This document shows, piece after piece, positions 7,734-17,564 of a stretch of DNA of 64,000 nt. The stretch is from Planomicrobium stackebrandtii (GTDB lineage Bacteria; Bacillota; Bacilli; Bacillales_A; Planococcaceae), in NCBI RefSeq assembly GCF_030814955.1, contig NZ_JAUSWB010000003.1, forward strand, positions 310,001-374,000. The letters run 5' to 3'. The first letter of the stretch is position 1, and every line of letters begins with the position of its first letter. The notes beneath the pieces were generated by a model, which did not search any database, was not told where the DNA came from, and worked only from the letters and a program-made list of their open reading frames with translations. A program made the position numbers and the translations under genes.

Positions 7734-9023
7734 ATGGAACAAAATAAAAAACAGCAAATGCTGCTGCAGGACTATATTGAATCACCGGATAAGGTCAAGG
7801 CATTGTACCGGCGCACGTTGTGGATTGTCGTGCTGTCCCAGATTTTTGGAGGAGCAGGATTAGCGGCTGGGGTAACTGTCGGAGCTCTTCTTGCACAGGA
7901 TATGCTTGGCACCGATCGCTTTGCGGGAGCACCGGTTGCCCTGTTCACGCTGGGGTCGGCTGCGGCAGCGCTGATCATTGGGCGGCTTTCCCAACGTTTT
8001 AGCCGGCGAACCGGATTGGCTTCGGGATTTCTGGCAGGTGGAATCGGAGCAGTCGGTGTCGTTATGGCGGCCATATCAAGTAATGTAATTCTGTTATTTG
8101 CTTCCTTGTTGGTTTATGGAGCAGGAACGGCCACTAATTTGCAGGCGCGTTATGCGGGTACGGATTTGGCAGATGCTGCGCAGCGGGGAACCGCCATCAG
8201 CATCGCTTTAGTGTCAACGACATTTGGGGCATTTGCCGGCCCGAACCTGGTAGGTGTGATGGGCAGGTTTGCTGAGTCCAACGGCATCCCGGCTCTGGCG
8301 GGGCCTTTTCTATTAGCGGCTGCCGCATATATTCTGGCAGGCTTGGTGCTGTTGATTTTTCTTCGCCCGGATCCATTGCTTGTGTCAAAAGCGCTAACCG
8401 CGCATGAGCAGAACCTTAAAGTGAATACACCAGAAACAGAAATGGACCAATTCCCTATTAATAAAAAAGGAATCGTATTGGGTGCCGCGGTCATGGTGCT
8501 GACTCAATTGATCATGTTTGCCATTATGACGATGACACCAATCCACATGGGACGTTATGGGCATGACCTGGAAGCTGTCGGATTGGTCATAGGCATTCAC
8601 ATTGCGGCCATGTACTTGCCGTCCATTGTCACCGGTGTTCTGGTCGACAAATTGGGACGGATCGTCATGACGGCAGCGGCTGGTGTAACGTTCATGGCCG
8701 CTGGAATTGTGGCTGCTTTGGCGCCAAGTGATTCCTTATTGGTACTGATTGTGGCATTGGCTCTCCTTGGGCTTGGATGGAACTTCGGATTGATCAGCGG
8801 AACCACGCTCATTGTGGATTCGACGCATCCTTCCACACGGGCAAAAACGCAGGGGACAGTTGATGTGCTCGTTGCATTGGCTGGTGCGACAGGAGGGGGG
8901 ATTTCAGGAATGGTTATGGCACAGACCAGCTATGCTGCGATGTCTTTGGTTGGCGGCTTTTTGGCTTTGGCTCTAATCCCGGTTGTTCTTTGGTCAACGA
9001 GAAAGGGAAAAGCGGATGGTTGA
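7734..9023 (+). CDS. MFS transporter
   Basis: A 429-residue major facilitator with about 12 hydrophobic segments. Between the second and third segments is an MFS-type loop IGRLSQRFSRRTGL, echoed after segment 8 by VDKLGRIVM. I start it at the ATG at 7734 with AGAAGGAG just upstream; the open frame extends 58 codons further but that part is not hydrophobic, has no ribosome binding site and overlaps the promoter region of the divergent gene. Substrate is unknown; an efflux role is possible. Confidence 0.88.
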   Translation: MEQNKKQQMLLQDYIESPDKVKALYRRTLWIVVLSQIFGGAGLAAGVTVGALLAQDMLGTDRFAGAPVALFTLGSAAAALIIGRLSQRFSRRTGLASGFLAGGIGAVGVVMAAISSNVILLFASLLVYGAGTATNLQARYAGTDLADAAQRGTAISIALVSTTFGAFAGPNLVGVMGRFAESNGIPALAGPFLLAAAAYILAGLVLLIFLRPDPLLVSKALTAHEQNLKVNTPETEMDQFPINKKGIVLGAAVMVLTQLIMFAIMTMTPIHMGRYGHDLEAVGLVIGIHIAAMYLPSIVTGVLVDKLGRIVMTAAAGVTFMAAGIVAALAPSDSLLVLIVALALLGLGWNFGLISGTTLIVDSTHPSTRAKTQGTVDVLVALAGATGGGISGMVMAQTSYAAMSLVGGFLALALIPVVLWSTRKGKADG

Positions 9024-9100
9024 AAAAGGCTAAAAAAAATTTGATTTTTGGGCTTGCTTAAGACGAGGGCACGAGCTTGCGAAAATTCAGTTGTGATTGA

Positions 9101-9136
9101 AAAAAGCTCCATTCACATTTGTGAATGGAGCTTTTT
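9101..9136. terminator. Bidirectional intrinsic terminator
   Basis: AAAAAGCTCCATTCAC / GTGAATGGAGCTTTTT, a 16-bp perfect stem with a 4-nt loop between the convergent MFS and SDR genes. Confidence 0.93.
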
Positions 9137-9151
9137 GTATATCTAACTGTT

Positions 9152-9868
9152 TTATGGGTTTGTCGACCAAAGTCCAGCTGATTTCAATAATACACGCGGA
9201 TGCAGCTTGAGCTGGGCAACCATCATTTCAGCAAGGTCCTCCGGCTGCATAACTTTGTCGGGATTGCCGTCGGTCAGGTTTGCTTCAACTGCCAGGTCCG
9301 TGGCAACTGTACTCGGAGTTAAGGCACTCACGCGGATATTGTGCTTTCTGACTTCCAGCATCAATGATTCCGTCAATCCCATAACTCCAAACTTCGAGGC
9401 GCTGTAAGCACTTGTTACAGGTGCACCTTTTTGTCCGGCTGTTGAAGAGATATTGATGATATCGCCTGATTGGCGATCGATCATTTGCGGCAATACAGCG
9501 CGAGTCACATAATACACACCCATCAGATTCGTATCAATAATTTCTTTGAATTCTTCAGGCGACAGTTCAAGGAACTTGCCGAACTTGCCGATGCCGGCAT
9601 TGTTAATCAGAATATCAATTGATCCCAGTTCTGCAGCTATATGTTCCACTGCTGCATTGACCGCTTCGGGATCTGCTACATCAGCTGCGGCGTATACTGC
9701 TTTCACTCCGTATTGCGCCAACTCTGCAACAACGTTCTCAAGGTTTTCAGCTGTACGGCCGACAAGCCCCACATTGATGCCTTCTGCTGCAAAAGCGATG
9801 GCTGTTGCTCGGCCAATTCCTCTCCCAGCTCCTGTAATCAACGCATTTTTTCCTGTTAAGTTCTGCAT
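9152..9868 (-). CDS. yoxD: Short-chain dehydrogenase, YoxD / FabG-like 3-oxoacyl-ACP reductase family
   Basis: A 238-residue classical SDR: NAD(P)-binding [10 protein letters not shown] (residues 13-22), NNAG (about 88), catalytic Ser in NISSTAG, and YSASK with catalytic Tyr/Lys. The tail [26 protein letters not shown] and SAGLWSTNP agrees closely with what I remember of B. subtilis YoxD, also 238 residues. Substrate is unproven. It has its own AAGGAG site and forms a single-gene unit divergent from the GH65 operon. Confidence 0.88.
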   Translation of the reverse strand: MQNLTGKNALITGAGRGIGRATAIAFAAEGINVGLVGRTAENLENVVAELAQYGVKAVYAAADVADPEAVNAAVEHIAAELGSIDILINNAGIGKFGKFLELSPEEFKEIIDTNLMGVYYVTRAVLPQMIDRQSGDIINISSTAGQKGAPVTSAYSASKFGVMGLTESLMLEVRKHNIRVSALTPSTVATDLAVEANLTDGNPDKVMQPEDLAEMMVAQLKLHPRVLLKSAGLWSTNP

Positions 9869-9998
9869 ATGGACAGCTCCTTCTTTAATAAAAGTTCACG
9901 TAAAATAGTTTAACATGAATGCTCAGCAGGAAGCCTGTTCAGCGCCTTTTGCAAGAGTGTCAAACGACATTCAGGGGCAGGCAGAGCCGACTAATTTA

Positions 9999-10027
9999 TT
10001 GACTATTTAAAAAAACGCACGTATACT
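9999..10027 (+). promoter_or_regulatory. Sigma-A promoter of the GH65/ABC operon
   Basis: TTGACT (9999-10004), 17-nt spacer, TATACT (10022-10027): near-consensus. The gap 9869-10173 holds nothing else but this promoter, the operator below and the leader. Confidence 0.85.
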
Positions 10028-10033
10028 AACAAA

Positions 10034-10047
10034 TGTAAGCGCTTAAA
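10034..10047 (+). promoter_or_regulatory. cre-like / LacI-family operator at the GH65 operon start site
   Basis: TGTAAGCGCTTAAA has the central AAGCGCTT palindrome and differs from the CcpA cre consensus at one position. It starts 6 nt after the -10 box, over the likely transcription start, so binding would block initiation. It may serve CcpA, the operon's own LacI regulator (16498-17517), or both. Confidence 0.65.
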
Positions 10048-10173
10048 TGTTAAATTACACGTTTTGAGGAATGGGGAAATTATCCATTGTGATAGAACGT
10101 ATATATTTTTTACCTCGAACAAAAACGTTTTCGTAAATTTCGAAACGGCATTTAAGGAGGAGATTCTCTACAT

Positions 10174-12558
10174 ATGATGGACTATACACAAGGAAAAAAT
10201 AAGCTTGAGAACTGGATCGTTTCCGAGATGGAATTTTCTCCCGACTCACTGGGGAAATGCGAAGCAATCATGTCTCTCGGCAATGGTTATATGGGACTGC
10301 GGTCAATAACAGAAGAACCGTACATCAATGAAACTAGAAATATGTTTGTCAGCGGGACATTCAATAAGGCTTTTGAAAATGAGGCAACCGAACTCCCAAA
10401 CTTGGCGGATATAACCAGGATGGATATCCGGGTTGATGGCGAACGTTTTAGTTTGGAACTTGGAAAAATTAACAGCTACATGCGGCAGCTGAACTTGAAG
10501 ACAGCTGAACTGACGAGAAGCTTTGACTGGGTGTCGCCGCTCGGTAAAGAACTGCGATTTGTTTTCAAACGATTTGTATCCCTTCATGACCTGCACTTAA
10601 TCGGCATGAAAATGGAAGTCGAATGCCTGACGGCTCCGGTTGAGTTTTCGTTCGAGTCAGGGATAGATGCGCAGAGGGATAACTCGGGCAGCCAGCATTT
10701 CCTGGAAGGAGACCGCCGAATTTTTGACAGGCAGTTTATCCAGCTGGTACAGACGACCAATGAGTCGGAAATCGATGTTGTGATTAATACGGCGCATAAA
10801 ATAACAGTGAATGGACAGCCTATTGAATATGAGCCGAAGATGAAAATGAATCGGCGAAAAGTGTGGCAGAGTTATGAATTCAAGCTGCAGCCAAACGATA
10901 AGCTGGAAGTTGAAAAGCTGACGACTTTGTACACGAGCAGAGACAAGGAAGTCGATAATGGCTCATATAGCTTAGCAGAGCTGCGCGAGCAATCATTGCA
11001 AGCGCTGAAAAAGAGCGTGAAAGAGGGGTATGACCTTCTTTTCAATGCACATCAAAAAGAGTGGGACGAAAAAGTCTGGAATGTCTACAACTTCGAAATT
11101 GGCAGTGAGGATGGTTTTGATCAGCTGGCAATGAGGTTTTCGCTTTATCATTTGACCTGTATGACACCTGCACACGACGACAGAATGGGAATCGCTGCTA
11201 AAGGCCTCAGTGGCGAGGGCTATAAAGGGCATTCATTTTGGGATACGGAATTATTCATTTTGCCATTTTTCATTTATTCAAATCCCGAAATTGCCAGGTC
11301 CCTCCTAATTTACCGTTACCGCGGACTGGTTGGGGCACGGAAAAAAGCAATGGAAAATGGTTATGAAGGCGCGATGTATCCTTGGGAAATGGCGTGGCCT
11401 TCCGACGGCGAAGTAACTCCTGAATGGGGCGATATTGATATCGTCACAGGAACCCAGACGAAAATTTGGCCAGGCTTTATCGAACAGCACATTTCGGCAG
11501 ACATCGCATTTGCGGTTTACCAATACGATAATGTAACTAATGACCCTGAATTTCTAAAGGATTATGGTTATGAAATCGTCTTTGATACAGCGAGGTTCTG
11601 GGCAAGCCGTCTTGAATGGAACGACGAGAAAAAGGAATACCATATCAACGGAGTAATTGGACCAGATGAATACAAAGAGCATATAGACAATAATGCGTTC
11701 ACCAACTACATGGCCTACTTCAATATGAAGTTGGCAATCCGCTATTATGAAAAGCTGGAAAAGGAAAATCCTGAACTTTTGGAAAAACTGAAGGGGCTCC
11801 TACAGTTGGAAAGAGCCTTTGCAGACTGGAACCTAAAAGTAGAGGCGATTTACTTGCCGGCCCCCCGTAAGGAGGATCTGGTAATCGCGCAGGATGATAC
11901 TTACCTGCATTTAAAAGAAATTGATCTTTCAAAATACAAAAATCAGGACCGTGTCAGAACGATATACGATGATTACAACTCAGAACAAATCAACGCCATT
12001 CAAGTATCCAAACAGGCGGATACGTTAATCCTCCTGTATTTACTGGAACAGACTTTCCTGCATGACGATCCGCGCATCGCCGGCAATGTGAAAAGAGCAA
12101 ACTTCCGCTATTACGAACCAAAGACTTTGCACGATTCTTCACTAAGCTTGACGACGCATGCCATTGTGGCAAGCGATATCGGAGACAGAGATCTCGCTTA
12201 TTCCTTATTTAAAAAGTCTACTGAAATCGATTTAGGGCCGAAAATGAACACCTCGGACATGGGCATTCATGCAGCGTCGATCGGCGGGATTTGGAAAACG
12301 GCAGTTTTTGGTTTTGCGGGGATTCGCTTGGCCGATAGGACACTGAAAGTCAATCCGGCTTTGCCGGATCATTGGACCCATTTGAAGTTTGCAATTCAGT
12401 GGCAAGGCCAAACAGTCACATTTTCCATTACCCCATCCAATCTTTCCGTGACAGTAAGTGGTGGGAAGACCTTGGCATTCGAGAATGGCGGGAACCTTTA
12501 CACGTGTGAAGAAAGCATTGATATTCCGATTGCAGCAGCCAGCAGCGCATCCCATTAA
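10174..12558 (+). CDS. GH65 glycoside phosphorylase (maltose/kojibiose/nigerose phosphorylase type), copy 1
   Basis: A 794-residue inverting GH65 enzyme that would split an alpha-glucobiose with phosphate to beta-glucose 1-phosphate and glucose. Family layout: N-terminal beta-sandwich, then an (alpha/alpha)6 barrel with GLSGEGYKGHSFWDTELF and the general acid Glu499 in IGPDEYKEH, followed by DNNAFTN, then the KQADTL phosphate-region block and the C-terminal beta-sheet domain. The cytosolic location fits the lack of a signal peptide. Substrate specificity (maltose, kojibiose, nigerose or longer) cannot be read by eye. First gene of an operon with importer, regulator and beta-phosphoglucomutase, which would convert the beta-glucose 1-phosphate released. 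Confidence 0.92.
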   Translation: MMDYTQGKNKLENWIVSEMEFSPDSLGKCEAIMSLGNGYMGLRSITEEPYINETRNMFVSGTFNKAFENEATELPNLADITRMDIRVDGERFSLELGKINSYMRQLNLKTAELTRSFDWVSPLGKELRFVFKRFVSLHDLHLIGMKMEVECLTAPVEFSFESGIDAQRDNSGSQHFLEGDRRIFDRQFIQLVQTTNESEIDVVINTAHKITVNGQPIEYEPKMKMNRRKVWQSYEFKLQPNDKLEVEKLTTLYTSRDKEVDNGSYSLAELREQSLQALKKSVKEGYDLLFNAHQKEWDEKVWNVYNFEIGSEDGFDQLAMRFSLYHLTCMTPAHDDRMGIAAKGLSGEGYKGHSFWDTELFILPFFIYSNPEIARSLLIYRYRGLVGARKKAMENGYEGAMYPWEMAWPSDGEVTPEWGDIDIVTGTQTKIWPGFIEQHISADIAFAVYQYDNVTNDPEFLKDYGYEIVFDTARFWASRLEWNDEKKEYHINGVIGPDEYKEHIDNNAFTNYMAYFNMKLAIRYYEKLEKENPELLEKLKGLLQLERAFADWNLKVEAIYLPAPRKEDLVIAQDDTYLHLKEIDLSKYKNQDRVRTIYDDYNSEQINAIQVSKQADTLILLYLLEQTFLHDDPRIAGNVKRANFRYYEPKTLHDSSLSLTTHAIVASDIGDRDLAYSLFKKSTEIDLGPKMNTSDMGIHAASIGGIWKTAVFGFAGIRLADRTLKVNPALPDHWTHLKFAIQWQGQTVTFSITPSNLSVTVSGGKTLAFENGGNLYTCEESIDIPIAAASSASH

Positions 12559-12652
12559 AGGCTTGTTGCCGGCATGCTAAAAAATTGGTAGTTATAAGAT
12601 GATTTATTCATTTTATTTACTATAGCAGTAAAAATGACAAGGGGGAGTTTAC

Positions 12653-13891
12653 ATGACGTTTCAAAAGAAGTTGGTTGGTGGTTTAGTTTTAGCTCCATTA
12701 ATGCTGGCACTCGCAGCATGCAGCGGAGGAGATGATAGCAGTGAGGGCGGCGGAGAATCCAGTGAACAAAAAATCACGATCTTCCAAAGCAAGGTAGAGA
12801 TTTCCGATCAGTTGGCGGCTTTGGCTGAAGAGTACACGGAAGAAACAGGCGTTGAAGTCGAAGTTTTAGGCACCACGGGCGACGATTATTTCCAGCAGCT
12901 GCAAATTCGTTTGAACAGTGAACAGGGACCTTCTATTTTCAGTCTTCAAAACGTGACAGAAGCCGAAAGATTAGAATCGTACGTTTATGATTTAAGCTCT
13001 GAAGAATACATTGAACATATTGCTCCGGATATGGAGTTGGCACTTGGAGAGAAAATCGTCGGTGTACCATATGGCGTTGAAGGATTTGGGATGATTTACA
13101 ATAAGGACCTTGTTAGTCCAGAAGATGTAGCTGATTATGAGTCTTTCGTCAGCACGCTGGAAGAATTCAATGCAGAAGGCATCAATGGATTTAGCTTGGC
13201 GCAAGATGCTTATTTCCTCATCGGACACATCAGCAACTATCCGTTCTCTGTCCAGGAAGATCCGTACGGTTTTGTTGAACAAATGAATGCGGGTGAAGTG
13301 ACAGCGGCAGAAACACCGGAATTTCAGGAATTCGCTGATTTCATGGTAGCTATCAAAGAAAACACACCGACGCCACTAAGCATGACGTACGATCAGCAGA
13401 TCGGTGACTTTGCAGCAGGACAAACTGCCATGATCCATCAAGGAAACTGGGCTTCAGGCATCCTTTCAGAGTTTGAATATGATTTTGAAATCGGCATGCT
13501 GCCATTCCCATTGATGGGCAATGACAAATTAGCTGTCGGAGTTGGCAACAACTGGGCCATCAATAGCCAAAAAGATGAAGCAGAAGTTCAAGCAGCAAAT
13601 GATTTCTTGAACTGGATGTCAACAAGCGAAACTGGACACCGTTATATTGTTGAAGAGTTTGGGTTTGTTCCTGCTTTAACGAATATCGATGCCGGCGAAC
13701 TGGATCCGTTATCTCAAGCTGTTCTTGATGCTACGAATGACGGCGAAACAATTCCATGGGCGCAAAGCGTTTATCCAGCCAATATTGTTCCTAATGACCT
13801 TACGCCATTTGCACAAGCATTTTTCTCAGAAGATATGACTGCTGAAGAATTCCTGCAAGGCTTCGATGAAGCGTGGCAAGGTGCTCAATAA
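12653..13891 (+). CDS. Sugar ABC transporter substrate-binding lipoprotein (CUT1)
   Basis: A 412-residue lipoprotein: signal peptide with lipobox LAAC near residue 23, an acidic Ser/Gly linker, then a family 1 solute-binding fold (KITIFQSKVEISDQL..., QGNWASG, AVGVGNNWAINSQKDEAEVQAA). It would deliver an alpha-gluco-oligosaccharide to the two permeases that follow. ATG with AAGGGGGAG upstream. A 9-bp hairpin after the gene probably favours its higher expression relative to the permeases. Confidence 0.92.
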   Translation: MTFQKKLVGGLVLAPLMLALAACSGGDDSSEGGGESSEQKITIFQSKVEISDQLAALAEEYTEETGVEVEVLGTTGDDYFQQLQIRLNSEQGPSIFSLQNVTEAERLESYVYDLSSEEYIEHIAPDMELALGEKIVGVPYGVEGFGMIYNKDLVSPEDVADYESFVSTLEEFNAEGINGFSLAQDAYFLIGHISNYPFSVQEDPYGFVEQMNAGEVTAAETPEFQEFADFMVAIKENTPTPLSMTYDQQIGDFAAGQTAMIHQGNWASGILSEFEYDFEIGMLPFPLMGNDKLAVGVGNNWAINSQKDEAEVQAANDFLNWMSTSETGHRYIVEEFGFVPALTNIDAGELDPLSQAVLDATNDGETIPWAQSVYPANIVPNDLTPFAQAFFSEDMTAEEFLQGFDEAWQGAQ

Positions 13892-13913
13892 TCAATAGAA
13901 TGGATTTGAATGT

Positions 13914-13938
13914 GGACACACCTTTCTCTGGTGTGTCC
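13914..13938 (+). promoter_or_regulatory. Intercistronic hairpin after the binding protein
   Basis: GGACACACC / GGTGTGTCC, perfect 9-bp stem with 7-nt loop, followed by AAAAATTC rather than a T run. Such hairpins between binding protein and permease genes protect the upstream mRNA and lower downstream expression. Confidence 0.6.
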
Positions 13939-13979
13939 AAAAATTCTTCTAGCATAAACCACCAGGAAGAAGGGATGAC

Positions 13980-14855
13980 ATGAAAAACAAAAACAAAAAG
14001 AAATGGTATATCCTCTTTACTGTGCCCCTGCTGATCATTTTCACTACGGTAGTTATAATCCCATTTTTAATCGGAATTTATTACTCATTCTTTGAATGGG
14101 ACGGCATCGCAGCAAACGCCAAAGAGTTTGTCGGATTCGATAACTTTGTGGAATTGGCAGGAGATGAACGTTTTCGTGAGTCAGCCTGGCTGACCATCCT
14201 CTTTACGGTGCTATCGGTCATCACCATTAACGCAATCGGACTGGCCTTCGCTCTTTTGGTCACTTCTAAAATCAAATCTGCCAATGCGGCGCGCACGATG
14301 CTGTTTATGCCTTATTTGATTGGCGGCTTGATTTTGGGCTATATTTGGCAGTTCGTCTTTTTAGATGTATTCACGTTGCTTGGTGAAGTAACTGGATTGG
14401 ATCAAATATTCTTTAACTGGCTCGTCGATCCGGAGTTTGCCTTGTTTGGATTGGTTTTTGTTTTCACATGGCAAATGGCTGGTTACATCATGATCATTTA
14501 TATCGCAGGTCTTCAAGGAATTCCGAACGATGTCATAGAAGCTTCCAAAATAGATGGAGCAAGCCCATGGCAAAGGTTCATGAGAATCACGCTGCCATTG
14601 TTGATGCCGGCGCTGACGATCAGCTTGTTTTTGACCCTTTCCTCGGCCTTTAAAATTTACGATGTCAACTTGTCGTTGACTGGCGGCGGACCCGCAAATG
14701 CCACGGAATTGTTTGCAATGAACATTTACAATGAAATTTTCGGCAGCGGAAATTACGGCCTTGGCCAAGCAAAAGCCATCGTGTTCTTCTTGATCGTGGC
14801 GGCTATTACCTTGACACAGGTTTACATTACGAAGAAGCGGGAGGTTGAAATGTGA
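13980..14855 (+). CDS. Sugar ABC permease (CUT1, MalF/MsmF type)
   Basis: A 291-residue inner-membrane permease with six hydrophobic segments and the cytoplasmic EAA loop EASKIDGASPWQRFMRITLP near residue 185, which docks the ATPase. Start region MKNKNKKKWYILFTVPLL follows AAGAAGGGATGAC. Its stop overlaps the next gene's start (TGATG). Confidence 0.93.
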   Translation: MKNKNKKKWYILFTVPLLIIFTTVVIIPFLIGIYYSFFEWDGIAANAKEFVGFDNFVELAGDERFRESAWLTILFTVLSVITINAIGLAFALLVTSKIKSANAARTMLFMPYLIGGLILGYIWQFVFLDVFTLLGEVTGLDQIFFNWLVDPEFALFGLVFVFTWQMAGYIMIIYIAGLQGIPNDVIEASKIDGASPWQRFMRITLPLLMPALTISLFLTLSSAFKIYDVNLSLTGGGPANATELFAMNIYNEIFGSGNYGLGQAKAIVFFLIVAAITLTQVYITKKREVEM

Positions 14856-15691
14856 TGAGTAGAACACTGGATTTCCTAAAAGCGGCATTGTTGATTGTGC
14901 TTGCGCTTTTTTTCTTGTCCCCCATCTACATAATCATCGTCAACTCTTTCAAGGATCGGCAGGAATTGTATGATAACCCGCTGACTTTGCCCGACAGCTT
15001 CAGTTTTCAGTATTACGTGGAAGCAATGGATAAAATGAATTTTTTGAGTGCTTTTGGCAATTCTTTGTACATCACGATTGTCTCTGTAGTGCTGATCGTT
15101 ATCTTGTCTTCCATGACCGCATGGATGCTGGTGAGAACCGACGATAAGCTGAGTATGGTGATCTTTATGGTCTTCATCGCGACCATGCTGATTCCTTTCC
15201 AGACCCTAATGATGCCATTGATGCAATTTATGAGCACCTTGACGAATACATTGAATATCCCGATGTACAACACGCTTGAAGGGTTGATATTCATGAATAT
15301 CGGCTTTCATTCCAGTCTTTCTGTTTTTCTTTACCACGGTTTTATCAAGTCGATTCCGATTACATTGGAAGAAGCGGCAACGATTGACGGCGCTTCGAAA
15401 TTCGGTGTTTTTTGGCGCATTATTTTCCCGATGCTGAAGCCGATCACCGCTACTGTAATGATTTTAAATGTTATCAGTATTTGGAATGACTTTCTCTTGC
15501 CGTCGCTGACGCTGATTGATACGGACCTGCGGACGATTCCGTTGTCGACGTTCTACTTTTTTGGTGAATTTACCATTCAATGGAACTTGGCAATGGCCGG
15601 CTTGACCTTGACCATTATTCCGGTGGTAATCTTCTATGCATTGGCACAAAAACACATTATTAAAGGAATAGGGGAAGGCGCAGTCAAGTGA
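14855..15691 (+). CDS. Sugar ABC permease (CUT1, MalG/MsmG type)
   Basis: A 278-residue permease with six membrane segments and EAA loop EEAATIDGASKFGVFWRI. It starts at the ATG overlapping the upstream stop by one base; an alternative GTG one codon earlier (14852) is equally spaced from GGGAGG. No ATPase gene follows, so the importer must borrow a shared MsmK/MsmX-type ATPase encoded elsewhere. Confidence 0.92.
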   Translation: MSRTLDFLKAALLIVLALFFLSPIYIIIVNSFKDRQELYDNPLTLPDSFSFQYYVEAMDKMNFLSAFGNSLYITIVSVVLIVILSSMTAWMLVRTDDKLSMVIFMVFIATMLIPFQTLMMPLMQFMSTLTNTLNIPMYNTLEGLIFMNIGFHSSLSVFLYHGFIKSIPITLEEAATIDGASKFGVFWRIIFPMLKPITATVMILNVISIWNDFLLPSLTLIDTDLRTIPLSTFYFFGEFTIQWNLAMAGLTLTIIPVVIFYALAQKHIIKGIGEGAVK

Positions 15692-15716
15692 GCCTATCCT
15701 TACTGGAGGGAAAAGT

Positions 15717-16436
15717 ATGCGTGAATTTAGTGGTTTGACAGGAATCTTATATGCGCTGGCTGAATGGATCATGCGGTTCTTTACAGTTAATATCCTATGG
15801 TTCATCTTCAATTTGCCCACAGTGTTCCTTGTCGCCAGTTTTTTCTTCAGTAATCCGGATGTAGGCATCGTGACGTATTTATTGCCGCTGGTGATTTTTA
15901 TTCCGTTCCTGTTTGTCCCGACTACAATTGCAATGTTCGCGACAGTCCGAGAATGGATTTTGAACAACGACCAGCCGTCTATTACAAAATCCTATTTACT
16001 GCATTTGAAAAAATCCTATAAAAAGAGTATGGGCCTCGGCTTGGCATTAACAGGCATTTGGTTGATCTGGCTTATCGATTTTCAGTTTTTCAAGGGCTTG
16101 AACGAAATGTGGGGAATGGCATTTTTAGCATTTGGCTGTGTCTTGTTCATCTATACGATTAACTTATTTTCACTGAGCGCCCATTATCAGATGAAAAATA
16201 CGGCGCTGCTGAAAAACGCTTTTTTTATAACTGTCGGAAAGCCGGTTATGAGCCTTTTCATATTCGCAAGCAACTTGGCGTTATTTTACGTCAGCATCAC
16301 CCAACTGCAGTTTTTACTGCCGTTTTTCACAGGAGTACTGAGTGCTTACTTGTCTTTCCTCATGTTTTATCGCTTCACTTTGAAAGTCGAAGAAAAAGTG
16401 CAAGCTGCCAACCACAAGGAGCTTGATCCAAAGTGA
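15717..16436 (+). CDS. DUF624 (YesL-family) membrane protein
   Basis: A 239-residue membrane protein with about five to six hydrophobic segments and the DUF624 pattern FIFNLPTVFL ... FATVREWILN. Members of this family sit next to CUT1 sugar importers in many Firmicutes; the molecular role is not established. Start ATG with TGGAGGG upstream, 25 bp after the permease. Confidence 0.85.
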   Translation: MREFSGLTGILYALAEWIMRFFTVNILWFIFNLPTVFLVASFFFSNPDVGIVTYLLPLVIFIPFLFVPTTIAMFATVREWILNNDQPSITKSYLLHLKKSYKKSMGLGLALTGIWLIWLIDFQFFKGLNEMWGMAFLAFGCVLFIYTINLFSLSAHYQMKNTALLKNAFFITVGKPVMSLFIFASNLALFYVSITQLQFLLPFFTGVLSAYLSFLMFYRFTLKVEEKVQAANHKELDPK

Positions 16437-16497
16437 TTTGCGGAAGGTTGGAAATCGTTTCTATTTATACAAAATTTCGCAGGATGTGGACTTAGTC

Positions 16498-17517
16498 ATG
16501 ACGACAATAAAAGAAGTGGCCAAACAAGCCGGAGTATCCATCAGTGTTGTATCAAAAGCATTTAATAATTACGCAGACGTCAAAGAAGAAACGCGCCAAC
16601 GAATTTTTGCGGTGGCAAACGAGTTGAATTATACACCCAATATCGTGGCAAAGAATTTGTCTTCAAAAAAACAAATGACTTTCGGATTGATCACGTCAGG
16701 TGTGCTTAATAATAATGAAAAGGACAATAATGCCTTTGATGTATTCAAAGGCGTCTACACAGCTGTGTCCGAAAGCCAGTATGAACTGTCCATTTTTCTG
16801 ATAGACTCCCAGAGCCAAAAACAAAAAAGCTATGTTCAATACTGCCGGGAGCGGAATATTGGCGGAGCGATTTTACAGGGAATCCGTACGGATGATCAAT
16901 ATTATAAAGAATTGATCAATACCAATATCCCATGTGTCGTACTGGATATTATGACAGAAACGGATAATGGACTGATCGGCAGCGTATCAATCGATAACGT
17001 AAAAGCTGGAAAGAAAATTGCAGGTTACTTATTGGAGCGGAATCACCGTGACATCGTTGTGATGGCCGGCACAGAGGAAACGTATGTGAATTCCGAACGG
17101 TTAAAAGGCGCCCGGCAAGCTTTTCAGGAGCACAAGATCGTACTGGAAGACGGCAGGATTCTGCACGCAGATTTTTCCGAGCAAAAAGCGTATCGCCTGG
17201 CAAAAGCCTATTTGCAGGAAAGCCAGCCGACCGCATTTCTCTGTTTCAGTGATTTGATGGCATTTGGAGTCATTAAGGCGATACAGGAAAAGGGTTTAAG
17301 AATTCCAGAAGACATATCCGTTACCGGCTTTGATGATTTGGTATTGAGCCGTTACAGCCAGCCGTCGCTTACTACGATTCGCCAGGATTTTATGGAAATC
17401 GGCAGATTATCAGCCGTGCTGCTGCAGGATTTAAAGGAAAGCAAAGCGGAGAAGCATCACATCTACGTAGAGCATCAGTTAGTGGAAAGAGAAAGCGTCA
17501 AGACGATCCTCACGTAA
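16498..17517 (+). CDS. LacI-family transcriptional regulator
   Basis: A 339-residue regulator with the LacI helix-turn-helix at its very start (TTIKEVAKQAGVSISVVSKA, then LNYTPNIVAKNL hinge helix) and a periplasmic-binding-like effector domain ending in GFDDLVLSRYSQPSLTTI. I use the ATG at 16498, which puts the HTH at residue 2 as in the family; the open frame reaches back to 16423 inside the preceding gene. It probably controls this operon through the palindrome at 10034-10047. The unusual SVVSKAF recognition helix suggests some divergence in operator preference. Confidence 0.92.
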   Translation: MTTIKEVAKQAGVSISVVSKAFNNYADVKEETRQRIFAVANELNYTPNIVAKNLSSKKQMTFGLITSGVLNNNEKDNNAFDVFKGVYTAVSESQYELSIFLIDSQSQKQKSYVQYCRERNIGGAILQGIRTDDQYYKELINTNIPCVVLDIMTETDNGLIGSVSIDNVKAGKKIAGYLLERNHRDIVVMAGTEETYVNSERLKGARQAFQEHKIVLEDGRILHADFSEQKAYRLAKAYLQESQPTAFLCFSDLMAFGVIKAIQEKGLRIPEDISVTGFDDLVLSRYSQPSLTTIRQDFMEIGRLSAVLLQDLKESKAEKHHIYVEHQLVERESVKTILT

Positions 17518-17564
17518 AGGATGCATCCCAATTTATCGCAGGGAACAAGGAGGAAACAAAACAT